Shown here: piece after piece, positions 42,039-50,022 of the stretch | Layout: each line of letters starts with the position of its first letter | How positions within the stretch are numbered: the stretch's first letter is position 1 | NCBI GenBank assembly: GCA_945957605.1 | Contig: CAMFLR010000011.1 | Coordinates: 62,001 to 126,000, forward strand | Direction of reading: 5' to 3' | DNA length: 64,000 bases | Source: an uncultured Isosphaeraceae bacterium | GTDB taxonomy: Bacteria > Planctomycetota > Planctomycetia > Isosphaerales > Isosphaeraceae | The notes under the pieces: generated by a model | What the model saw: the letters and a program-made list of their open reading frames with translations, nothing else | The model's database searches: none | What the model was told of the DNA's origin: nothing | Program-made: the position numbers and the translations under genes

Positions 42039-43586
42039 TCAGTTCATCATCGCCGGTTCGTCGATGAGCAAACCGTACTTTTTCATCTTCTTGTAGAGCG
42101 TGGTGCGGTTGATGTCGAGCACCCGGGCAGTTTCCTGGCGATTCCAGTTCAACGCCTGCAGAGCATGAATGATGATCTGCTTTTCGGGCTCTTCGAGTGC
42201 TTCCTTGAGCGGACGGAGGCCCATCGGCATGTTCGGCCGGGGGGCGTAGTTCGCGCCACGACCGGGGCGAGGCGGACCGAAGCCGAGCGACAGATTCGCC
42301 GAGGTGACCTGCGCTCCGTGGCTAAGTGCCACGCCTCGCTGGATTACGCTTTCGAGCTCGCGGACGTTGCCTGGCCAGTCGTGCCGGCAGAGCATGTCGA
42401 TCGCGTCGGGCGTGAAGCCGACGACCGACTTGGCGAATTCGGCGGCGAATCGGGATCGGAAGTTCTCGGCGAGTAGTTCGACATCGCCACCTCGGTCGCG
42501 AAGCGCCGGGAGACGGAGGCAAACCACGCCAACGCGATCGTAAAGGTCGCGACGGAACCGCCCCTGCTCGACCAGGTTCGACAGGCTTTCGCCCGACGCC
42601 ATGATGATTCGCACGTCAACTCGCGTCGGTTCAACCGAGCCGGGGGCGTCGTACTCGCCGTCTTGCAGGAGACGGAGAAGCTGGCGCTGGAGGCCGGGGG
42701 AAAGCGAAGCGACGTCGTCGAGGAAAAGCGTGCCGCCGTGGGCGCGGGCGACCTTGCCGGGACGGTCGAGCATGCCGTTCGCGTCGGCCCGGCCGAAGCT
42801 CTGGCCGAACAGTTCGCGTTCGAGCTGAGATTCATCGAGACCGCCGCAGACGACTTCGGCGAACGGCTTGTCGGCTCGCGGGCTATTGGCGTGAATCGTA
42901 CGAGCCAGAAGCGACTTGCCGGTTCCCTCTTCGCCGACAATAACGACCGGGGTACGAGTTCCGGCGGCGGCCATCGCGAGTTCGACAACCTGACGTACTG
43001 CTTGCGAATCGCCAACGATGGGCGACTTCACGTTCCGCTGCTCCGACGACCGTGTCACAACGGTCTGGTGCGAGTGCGGCATAGTGTGGTGCACGGCCTC
43101 TTGGGCCGGGTGGACGTCGTGTGGCTGGGCGTGGCCATTCGACGCAGTGTGTTGATGAGTCTGATGCGTATGGCCAGTGGAGGGGTGGCTGACCGCAGCG
43201 GACAGATTGTGCCCAGCTTCGATGCTCTGTTCAAGAGCCTGCATCACCGCGGCACGCAACTCGTTGGCCGGGGTGGGGTAACGCAGGACCGTCGCACCCA
43301 TGCGGGCCGATTCGCGGGCCCGGTCACAGGCGACATTGTTGAACAGAAGCAGAACCGGAATTTTGGAATGCTTGCGACGCACGTACGACAGTAGTTCGAG
43401 GGCGTCGGGATCGGCGGGATCGACCGACGCAATCACCAGGTGGACGCCTCCCTTTTCAAGGCGGCGCACCGCAGCTCGATCATTCGGCACGTCCTCGATT
43501 ACCACACCCAATGACTGAAGCATTGAGCTGAGTAACGACTGAGTCGAGCCGTCCGCGTTGACGATGAGGATCTGTGCTTGAGTCAT
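42039..43586 (-). CDS. NtrC-type regulator with degenerate receiver and altered AAA+ loop
   Basis: A 515-residue regulator: receiver-like domain (1-120), a His-rich linker (about 124-180), an AAA+ ATPase domain (about 190-420) and a Fis-type DNA-binding helix-turn-helix (about 470-510, ETARVLDINRTTLYKKM). In the receiver the phosphate-accepting Asp is replaced by Ser54, and the acidic pocket is reduced, so phosphorylation is unlikely. In the ATPase, Walker A GEEGTGKS and Walker B LFLDDV are present but the GAFTGA loop that contacts sigma-54 reads GRADANG after ELFGQSF. It probably binds DNA and oligomerises, but activation of sigma-54 is doubtful. Confidence 0.88.
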   Translation of the reverse strand: MTQAQILIVNADGSTQSLLSSMLQSLGVVIEDVPNDRAAVRRLEKGGVHLVIASVDPADPDALELLSYVRRKHSKIPVLLLFNNVACDRARESARMGATVLRYPTPANELRAAVMQALEQSIEAGHNLSAAVSHPSTGHTHQTHQHTASNGHAQPHDVHPAQEAVHHTMPHSHQTVVTRSSEQRNVKSPIVGDSQAVRQVVELAMAAAGTRTPVVIVGEEGTGKSLLARTIHANSPRADKPFAEVVCGGLDESQLERELFGQSFGRADANGMLDRPGKVARAHGGTLFLDDVASLSPGLQRQLLRLLQDGEYDAPGSVEPTRVDVRIIMASGESLSNLVEQGRFRRDLYDRVGVVCLRLPALRDRGGDVELLAENFRSRFAAEFAKSVVGFTPDAIDMLCRHDWPGNVRELESVIQRGVALSHGAQVTSANLSLGFGPPRPGRGANYAPRPNMPMGLRPLKEALEEPEKQIIIHALQALNWNRQETARVLDINRTTLYKKMKKYGLLIDEPAMMN

Positions 43587-43880
43587 TGGATCACACTCTC
43601 AGGAAAGCAACCCGCGTGATTGTTCAGTCGCCGGTTCATCGTCCCTGAGCCAAACAACACAATCGTGTGCTGTTCTGTGCGAGCCTTGAAAGCGAGCATC
43701 GCTTTCGCAGACCCGTCGGCCGCCCCGCGTTCTTTGCGTTGGTCTGGCCGATTTGCAGAAAAATCATCAAGGCCGTCGAATGGGATATACATCGCGGTTG
43801 CATTCTCGTCAAAAGCGTTCTCATTAAACCAAAAACCTTGACGAGTCGCAATTTGTGACCCCCACGAATTCGTCAGGCCG

Positions 43881-44765
43881 TCAGGCCCGTGGGTGTGCGC
43901 TTCGATACGCATCGACCAGACGCTCCTTCGTGACATGTGTATAAATTTGTGTGGTGGTTAAACTACGATGCCCAAGTAATTCTTGAACGGATCGTAAGTC
44001 GGCTCCGCCATCTAACATGTGCGTCGCGAAGCTGTGCCGGAGGGTATGCGGGCTCGAACTTGGGTCGAGCCCCTGTCGAACCAGATGCTCTTCAAGCAAC
44101 CGGCCCACACTCCGCGTCGTGATGCGGGTTCCCCTGTGATTGAGGAACATCGCTTTTTCTCCCATTTTGGATGGACGTCGCTCGACGCGCCAGTGTTCGA
44201 TCCAATGCATTGCCGCCGGACCAACGGGACACAAACGTTCCCGTCGTCCTTTCCCACGAATCAGAATCAGCCCCTCGTCGATTTGAATGTCGCCGAGATC
44301 GATGCCGACCAGTTCGCTCACGCGAAGGCCGCCGCCGTACATCGTCTCGAACATCGCGCGGTCGCGAATACCGAGTGAGGTGTCGGTGGGGATCGAGTCG
44401 AGGAGGGCAATCATGTCGTCGATGGAGAGCAATTTGGGCAAGCGTTTCGGCTGCTTCGGATTTCGTAGGCCCCCGGCAACGTCTCCCGAGACGATCCCTT
44501 GCCGGCGCTGGTAGCGGAAGTAGGAACGAAGGCTGGCGAGCCGTCGGGCAATCGTGCTCGCAGAGTAGCCTTGCGAGCCGAGCCAAACTGTATACGTACG
44601 CAATCGCTTGGCGTCTACTTGCGTGGGGTCAGTTCCTTCACCGAACCGTTCATTAAGATAGGTTTCGAACTGCGTCATGTCGTCTTCGTACGAGCGCAAC
44701 GTGTGCGGCGAGGCCTGCCGCTCGTCACGAAGATGACCCAAAAACGCAGAAATCGAAGCGTGCAT
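43881..44765 (-). CDS. Tyrosine recombinase, XerC/XerD family
   Basis: A 294-residue site-specific recombinase with an N-terminal SAM-like core-binding domain (1-90) and a catalytic domain. Active-site residues are complete: Arg in GGGLRVSEL near 148, HTLRHSF (His and Arg) near 237-243, His in LGHRSLTTTQ near 263 and the nucleophilic Tyr in IYTHV near 273. Length and layout match XerC/XerD, which resolve chromosome dimers at dif; the two cannot be separated here. I chose the ATG at 44765, preceded by AAGGATAG; an upstream in-frame ATG at 44840 would add 25 atypical residues. Confidence 0.9.
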   Translation of the reverse strand: MHASISAFLGHLRDERQASPHTLRSYEDDMTQFETYLNERFGEGTDPTQVDAKRLRTYTVWLGSQGYSASTIARRLASLRSYFRYQRRQGIVSGDVAGGLRNPKQPKRLPKLLSIDDMIALLDSIPTDTSLGIRDRAMFETMYGGGLRVSELVGIDLGDIQIDEGLILIRGKGRRERLCPVGPAAMHWIEHWRVERRPSKMGEKAMFLNHRGTRITTRSVGRLLEEHLVRQGLDPSSSPHTLRHSFATHMLDGGADLRSVQELLGHRSLTTTQIYTHVTKERLVDAYRSAHPRA

Positions 44766-45323
44766 AGTTAATCTATCCTTGATGGGCTGCGTCGCAACCG
44801 CTTGATCGGCCTTCAAACACTTTCGCGTATCAACTTTCATCGGCCGATCGTCGCTCGCCTGTCGAGCGCAGCCCGATCATCGGCTCTCCGCTTCGCAGCG
44901 GTTGGAACCAGGTCTGCTCAAGAATCAGAGGCGTCAACGCCCTCTCTCGTGCGCCAGCGTCGGACCGGAAGCGTCAAACTCGGGTGGGTGCATCTCAACA
45001 AGCCCAGCCCGTTCAGGACGAGGTCCAGGATTAACGTGTTGCCCATCTCGGCACGGCTCGCGAAGAAGAATTCCGGACCTCGTAAAACGCCTTTTAGGGC
45101 GTGGTCAAGAACTTTTTTCGCGATCGGTGGTCGCGTTCACTTTTATCTACGTGCGGCCGGTTGGCTTGGGACACACATGCTATGAAAAAACCCCGATTGC
45201 ATCATCGCAATCATCACTCCAGTCCTTTGAGCGATCTCGGAGTTACTACTTAGTACCCGGATTCATCAAGTCAAGTTTCGAAAAATCGCGTTTTTCTTAT
45301 TAGAATTTATTGAACCGTGTTCA
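44766..45323. other. 558-base intergenic region
   Basis: It separates the recombinase start from the end of the DUF1501 gene and therefore holds the recombinase promoter. A short inverted repeat GATTGC/GCAATC is at 45195-45212, and the segment 45255-45320 is unusually AT-rich for this region and includes GAAAAA/TTTTTC arms (a possible terminator for the DUF1501 gene). No gene with acceptable start signals or protein-like composition is seen. Confidence 0.5.
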
Positions 45324-46730
45324 CTAACCAAATAGTGCTCGAATCGGCTTGCCACGGCTAATCGGCAGCGGCCGCGAGAGGGGATCGAAGAGCTCGGTCG
45401 CCGGGTCGAGGCCTAGAGCATCGAAGATCGTCGCGTTGAGATCGGCCGGCGTGTAGGGGTCGGCGGCGGGGTAAGCGGTATAGCGATCGGCCTTGCCAAC
45501 GAGATTCCCCCCGCGCACTCCCCCACCTGCGAGCACCACCGAGTAGCAAAACGGCCAGTGATCGCGTCCCTGCGCATCGGTGCCTGCGTTTGCGGTGACC
45601 TGCCCCACCTTGGGAGCGCGGCCGAATTCTCCCATCACCACGACCATCGTCGTCTCGAGCAACCCTCGGCGGTCGAGGTCGCTCAAAAACGCACTGAGGC
45701 ACTGATCGAATGTCGGTAAAAGCTTGGTGCGCTGCTTGGTAAAGCCACCGTCGTGCGTGTCCCAGTAATCGTCAGGCGCGTTCAACAATCCGCCCCAGTA
45801 GACGGAAACAAACCGGACGCCCGCTTCGACCAACCGCCTCGCCAGCAGCAGCCGCTGACCATGCACATTGCGGCCGTAACGATCGCGAAGTTCGTCCGAT
45901 TCCGACCGAAGATCAAACGCCTTTCGCACTTGACCCGATGTCACTAATCCGAGCGCACGCTGCTGAAATTGATCGAGTTTTCCAATTTTCCCCGAATCGC
46001 CCAAACCTCCAAGATGCCGGTCGATCGACCCGAGCAAATTGCGGCGGCCGGCGAGTCGTTCCTGACTCACGTCATCGGGGAGTGCGAGTTCCTCGACTGA
46101 AAAGTCGGCGGCGTTCGGGTCTGCAGTGATTCTCAGCGGTTCGAACGGAGCTTTCAGAAATCCCGCGCCAGCGCCAGGCATTTGCAGATAGTTGTCGCCG
46201 AACATTGAGGGCGAAAGTTGCACGAACGGCGGAATCTGATCGCGCTGGGGCAGGAACTTGGCGACGATCGAGCCAGCGGTGGGGAAATCAGACTCGCTCG
46301 CAGCCAGTCCCGGTTCGAATCGCGGCTTTTCTCCCAGCAATGAGTAGAACGACGCCGCGTTGTGGCTCGTCGCCGTGTGGTTCATCGACCGGACGATCGC
46401 GAACTTGTCCGCGAGGGTTGCGAGCTGGGGCATATGCTCGCAAATCGTCATGCCCGGGACGTTTGTGTCGATCGGCCGGAACTCGCCGCGGATACCTTCG
46501 GGCGCATCGGGGCGCATGTCCCACGTGTCGAGCTGTCCTTGTCCTCCTTGAAGGAAGAAAAGGACGACCGATTTTGCTTTCGCCTTTTTCGTCGCCTCGG
46601 GATTGGCGGCTTCGGCGCGAAGGACCTTGGGCAGCGACAACCCGAGCGGAGCGACGGCCCCAAGTTGAAGGGCCACCCGGCGGGTAAAACGATCACACAG
46701 CCGCGCGGGCTGACCGAGAAAATCCAACAT
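45324..46730 (-). CDS. DUF1501 domain protein
   Basis: A 468-residue protein of the planctomycete DUF1501 family, related to the alkaline phosphatase/sulfatase fold. A Tat-like signal, CDRFTRRVALQLGAVAP, is near the N-terminus, followed by VVLFFLQGGQGQLDTWDMRP near 50-70, MNHTATSHNAAS near 115-126 and DTHDGGFTKQRT near 330 with VVVMGEFGRAPKV later. Usually this gene sits next to a DUF1549/DUF1553 cytochrome gene; none is nearby. The family may degrade sulfated or phosphorylated polymers, unproven. The ATG at 46730 gives the usual MLDFLGQPARLC start. Confidence 0.9.
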   Translation of the reverse strand: MLDFLGQPARLCDRFTRRVALQLGAVAPLGLSLPKVLRAEAANPEATKKAKAKSVVLFFLQGGQGQLDTWDMRPDAPEGIRGEFRPIDTNVPGMTICEHMPQLATLADKFAIVRSMNHTATSHNAASFYSLLGEKPRFEPGLAASESDFPTAGSIVAKFLPQRDQIPPFVQLSPSMFGDNYLQMPGAGAGFLKAPFEPLRITADPNAADFSVEELALPDDVSQERLAGRRNLLGSIDRHLGGLGDSGKIGKLDQFQQRALGLVTSGQVRKAFDLRSESDELRDRYGRNVHGQRLLLARRLVEAGVRFVSVYWGGLLNAPDDYWDTHDGGFTKQRTKLLPTFDQCLSAFLSDLDRRGLLETTMVVVMGEFGRAPKVGQVTANAGTDAQGRDHWPFCYSVVLAGGGVRGGNLVGKADRYTAYPAADPYTPADLNATIFDALGLDPATELFDPLSRPLPISRGKPIRALFG

Positions 46731-47053
46731 CTCGCGGAAAACTCCGGCGCCCATGGGCCGCGACTGCAGTCGAACGACGGCACAACGGCCTTGTCGAAGG
46801 GATGGCGGGGAGACCCGTCAACCACGGGAACTTTATGCCCGTTTCTACGTTTTGGATAGTGCAACCGTTGGGCCGAGTTTGACCAATTCCGAATATTCAA
46901 CCTTGCGCAAACTCGGTTTTTTCCGCAAATCCTTTCATCGAAACAGATTCAAGTGCCGAGTGCTGCATAGATCCGGGGATTTGACCCGCGAACCGAAGGT
47001 GGTACCCTTGTTGACCGACGTCGAGATCATGCACGGGAGACGGGCGACCGACG
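46731..47053. other. 323-base divergent intergenic region
   Basis: It lies between the diverging starts of the DUF1501 and thioesterase genes and should contain both promoters. No hairpin, repeat or small gene with a credible ribosome binding site is evident. Part of the left edge is the possible longer N-terminus of the DUF1501 protein (in-frame ATG at 46754). Confidence 0.5.
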
Positions 47054-47524
47054 ATGCCGACCCCAACAGACAGCGCCGAGACTCTGACCCATCGCTTGAT
47101 CCTGCCGCGCGACGCCAATCACTACGGCACCCTATTCGCCGGCGGACTACTTTCACTCGCGCTCGAAGCCGCCTACGCGTCGGCCTATCGAATCATCGGC
47201 CCGTCCGCGAATCTCGTCCTCAAGCGCGTGCTTGACGTCCGATGCTATGAGCCGGTGAAGGTGGGGCGCGTCATCGAAATCCGCGGACGCGAAATTCACC
47301 GCGCGCGGGCGATGGTTGTAATCGGCCTATATGGCAGTCCCCTGCCCGGCCGGTCTAAACCCTGGATGGACGGTCTGATGCAGTTTGTGCAGGTCGACGA
47401 TCGCGGCCACCCGATTCCAATCGAAGGCATGGAGCCCGAAACTCCATCGCCCCTGCCCACCCCCTGGACGCCCTACTTCGATCGCACGTTGCGGCTCCTT
47501 GCCGTACGAAGCGGTCGAGTTTGA
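47054..47524 (+). CDS. Acyl-CoA thioesterase, hot-dog fold
   Basis: A 156-residue hot-dog thioesterase of the type that hydrolyses acyl-CoA. The signature ILPRDANHYGTLFAGGLLSL is at residues 16-35, with the usual asparagine and GTLF. The aspartate normally found in the following helix (MDEAA) is replaced (ALEAA keeps only the next glutamate), so activity may be reduced or use that glutamate. The remaining family strand VLDVRCYEPVKVGRVIEI is preserved. GGGAG lies upstream of the ATG. Function in a pathway is not indicated by neighbours. Confidence 0.83.
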   Translation: MPTPTDSAETLTHRLILPRDANHYGTLFAGGLLSLALEAAYASAYRIIGPSANLVLKRVLDVRCYEPVKVGRVIEIRGREIHRARAMVVIGLYGSPLPGRSKPWMDGLMQFVQVDDRGHPIPIEGMEPETPSPLPTPWTPYFDRTLRLLAVRSGRV

Positions 47525-47664
47525 GCATTTGAATTCTTGTTCCTTCTCATGCTGCGCTGCCGGTGCGCGCCCTCGCTCCGCACTTGCACTTCACTTAAAC
47601 TCAATCTTTGGACGCCGCTTCATTTCTGCCAGGTTCTGCGCAAAAACTTCTGTTCGGAAAAAAG

Positions 47665-47732
47665 TTGTATCCAGGCCGGCCGGTGCCCGCATTACCTGGT
47701 ATCAAACGCCTGAAATCTGAGGGTCTCGCGTC
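47665..47732 (+). promoter_or_regulatory. Conserved upstream block of membrane sigma factor gene 1
   Basis: GTATCC (47667-47672) and GGTATCAAACGCCT (47698-47711) are repeated at the same 33-base distance before the paralogous gene at 50023, and AATCTGAGGG.CTCGCGTC just before the ATG is also shared. GAGGG (47719-47723) is the likely Shine-Dalgarno. The block is a good candidate for an autoregulated promoter; element identity is inference. Confidence 0.55.
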
Positions 47733-49685
47733 ATGGCGAGCGAGCAATTCGCGGTGGCGAATCGACAACTCGGCCGGTTACTTCAGTCAGGAAGTGTCGC
47801 CGGGTTGAACGAGGGGCAACTGCTCGACCGGTTCCTCACGAAACGCGATGACGCGGCGTTTGAAGCCATCGTTGCGCGGCACGGACCGATGGTTCAGGGC
47901 GTGTGCCGGGGAATTCTCCGCGACCCAAACGACGTAGATGACGCCTTTCAAGCGACGTTTCTCGTCCTGGTGCGCAAGGCGGCCGACCTCAGGCATCAAG
48001 AGGTCATCGCCAACTGGCTTTACGGCGTGGCGTTTCGAGTCGCGCGCCGGGCTCGCGAACAGGCGATGAAGCGATCTCACGCCGATGCGACGGAGATCGA
48101 TCCCGCCGATTCGCGCACAGTCCCGCTCGACGATTTCGACCTTCGCCCCCTCATCCACGAAGAGTTGAACCGCCTTCCTGAAACCTATCGCGCAGCCCTC
48201 GTGCTGTGCTATCTCGAAGGCCAAACACACGAAGCCGCTGCGACGCAACTTGGCTGGCCGATCGGCACGGTTAAAGGTCGATTGGCGCGAGCGAAAGGCC
48301 TGCTCCGCGCGAGACTAACACGCAGAGGGATTGCGGTTTCGACCGCAGGACTTGCAGTCGCGCTCGCGAAGGAAACGCGAGCCGCCGTTCCCGATGCGCT
48401 AGTGCAAACGACAACCACCTCGGCCCTGAGTGCCGCGACGGCAGGCCTGGCTGCGTCAACAATATCACCTCACATCGCCTCGCTTGCTGGAGGAGTTTTA
48501 CAGACCATGGCACCGATGAAGTTAAAATATATTGCAATGCTTGCGGTTGCTGGCTTGCTCTCCGCCAGCGGGGTTTCGGCCTATCAGGCCAAACCGCAGC
48601 CGGTAGCCCCGACGAGTTCCAAGTCCGCCTCAAACACAGCACCCGTTGAGCAAAAGCCGCGGGAGCTACTTAGGGCAGAAGAAAAGCTGAGACTTATCGA
48701 TCAGGCCTTCGAGACTTTTGAGGAAGAAAAAGCAACAGGACAATTATTTGGCTCCTGGCAACAGCACTATGATTCCTGGACGGAACGACGGAAGAAGGCT
48801 CTCCTTGACCTGGAAAAGATCCATCAACAACTCGAAGGATTGGATTTCCAGTTGAACGAGGCGCGGCGTCAGCTCGAATCCGCGCGTCGGACCGAGGAAA
48901 GACTTAAACGTTCCAGTCTAAAGGTCAACATCAGCGAGAGTGATCACTTCAACACTAAATTTGCCATACTCGAGGCCGAGGAGACGCTGGAACGAGCGAT
49001 TGAAGCGCGCAAAACGCAACGATTGAGCGAAGCTTCGGGTACACAGAAAACTTCAGCAGCTAAAGAGGATCGGGCGACGAGCGAGAAGACGGCTGTCGCG
49101 CTCGTTGCTGCTGAAGATGCACTCAAACGCTCGATCGAGTTCAGGAAGGAGCAGTCTTCCGCGGAGTCGCAAGCACGCACTGAAGCGATCCTCAAAGGTG
49201 CGAGTGGCGAGAACCCACCGCCAGCGAGCAAGGCTGCCGGCGCGTCGGCCGCGCGATATCCCCAAGATATCGAGCGCAACAAACGGATCGAGGAAGTGCT
49301 CGAACAATCGCTGACCATGGCTTTCCCCAATCCGACGCCGCTTGAAGATATACTCAAGTATACCAAGCAAAATACAATGAGCGAAGAACTCAATTTCCCC
49401 TCCGGTATTCCCATTTATGTCAATCCATCGGGGTTGTCCAAAAGCGAGAAGACGACCAAGTCGGAAGTGAGCCTAGAGATTGAAGGCTTACCGCTCCGAA
49501 CAACTTTGAGGCTGATTCTCGAACAACTTGACCTGGACTACGAGGTTCACGACGGAGTACTCGAAATCAACGCTGCCTCGGAGTTTGCGAACCGCAAGAA
49601 AAAGAAAGAGTATGAGGAAGCGCAAAAGCCCGGCAAGATAGAAGGCAGCGCCGGCGCAAAAGGCGGCATGGGCGGATTTCAATGA
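47733..49685 (+). CDS. Membrane-spanning ECF sigma factor with extracytoplasmic STN-like domain, copy 1
   Basis: A 650-residue fusion. Residues 20-200 are an ECF sigma factor: region 2 has [20 protein letters not shown], and region 4 has [20 protein letters not shown] followed by the recognition helix [21 protein letters not shown] connector (200-260), one hydrophobic segment ([19 protein letters not shown], about 262-283) and a Glu/Lys/Arg-rich helical region (305-500) lead to an STN-like domain (about 515-615: [38 protein letters not shown]) and a Gly/Met tail. With the sigma part inside, the last domain would lie outside. GGAGGAG at 48489 precedes an in-frame ATG at 48507, so a shorter secreted product is possible. 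Ligand unknown. Confidence 0.85.
   Translation: MASEQFAVANRQLGRLLQSGSVAGLNEGQLLDRFLTKRDDAAFEAIVARHGPMVQGVCRGILRDPNDVDDAFQATFLVLVRKAADLRHQEVIANWLYGVAFRVARRAREQAMKRSHADATEIDPADSRTVPLDDFDLRPLIHEELNRLPETYRAALVLCYLEGQTHEAAATQLGWPIGTVKGRLARAKGLLRARLTRRGIAVSTAGLAVALAKETRAAVPDALVQTTTTSALSAATAGLAASTISPHIASLAGGVLQTMAPMKLKYIAMLAVAGLLSASGVSAYQAKPQPVAPTSSKSASNTAPVEQKPRELLRAEEKLRLIDQAFETFEEEKATGQLFGSWQQHYDSWTERRKKALLDLEKIHQQLEGLDFQLNEARRQLESARRTEERLKRSSLKVNISESDHFNTKFAILEAEETLERAIEARKTQRLSEASGTQKTSAAKEDRATSEKTAVALVAAEDALKRSIEFRKEQSSAESQARTEAILKGASGENPPPASKAAGASAARYPQDIERNKRIEEVLEQSLTMAFPNPTPLEDILKYTKQNTMSEELNFPSGIPIYVNPSGLSKSEKTTKSEVSLEIEGLPLRTTLRLILEQLDLDYEVHDGVLEINAASEFANRKKKKEYEEAQKPGKIEGSAGAKGGMGGFQ
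48489..48518 (+). promoter_or_regulatory. Possible internal ribosome binding site and start, sigma gene 1
   Basis: GGAGGAG (48489-48495) lies 11 bases before an in-frame ATG (48507) and 20 before another (48516) that opens [19 protein letters not shown], which reads like a signal peptide. The same arrangement recurs at 50779-50808 in the paralogue. Initiation here would give a separately exported sensor domain of about 390 residues. Confidence 0.45.
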
Positions 49686-50022
49686 ATCGTTGCGAATTGA
49701 CGACTCCGAAGTTCGAGGCCCTCTCGCAGTTCATTTGCGACGAGGGTCTCGGCTGTTTTCAGACATAGCGAAGTCTTCGAGTCTTTCGGATCGTAAGAAC
49801 CCATTTCTGGTCCAAGCATTTCCACTTCCGGCAGTCTCGTCGCGACGCCATATCAGTAACTTGTTCCCCTGCTTGGCATTTCATCCCTTATACTCAGAAC
49901 TCGACATCGTTCTCATACGGCGCGATGCTGCTCGAAAAAATCTTTTCGAGAAATCTGTATCCGGACCAGACTCAGGATGCAGTACCCGGTATCAAACGCC
50001 TCCAATCTGAGGGCCTCGCGTC
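49686..50022 (+). promoter_or_regulatory. Intergenic region and conserved upstream block of membrane sigma factor gene 2
   Basis: This 337-base gap between the paralogues holds GTATCC (49957-49962) and GGTATCAAACGCCT (49988-50001) at the same spacing as before copy 1, with AATCTGAGGG just before the ATG (SD GAGGG). A perfect inverted repeat, CTCGAAAA-AATC-TTTTCGAG (49931-49950), lies just upstream and is absent from copy 1. Remaining sequence shows nothing recognisable; the ORF in it lacks protein-like features. Confidence 0.55.

Noticed and set aside
43583-43936. A 117-residue minus-strand frame between the recombinase and the regulator
   Set aside because: It overlaps both flanking genes' ends, lacks a good ribosome binding site and has no protein-like pattern; the gap more likely holds the regulator's promoter.
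44802-45185. A 127-residue plus-strand frame in the 558-base gap
   Set aside because: Basic, Ser/Arg-rich composition typical of non-coding GC-rich DNA; no start signal or family match.
45252-45260. AGTACCCGG identical to part of the block before sigma gene 2
   Set aside because: Only nine bases match, the partner GTATCC is missing and no plus-strand gene follows.
49690-50010. A 106-residue plus-strand frame between the two sigma genes
   Set aside because: It spans the conserved upstream block and has no start signal; treated as regulatory DNA.
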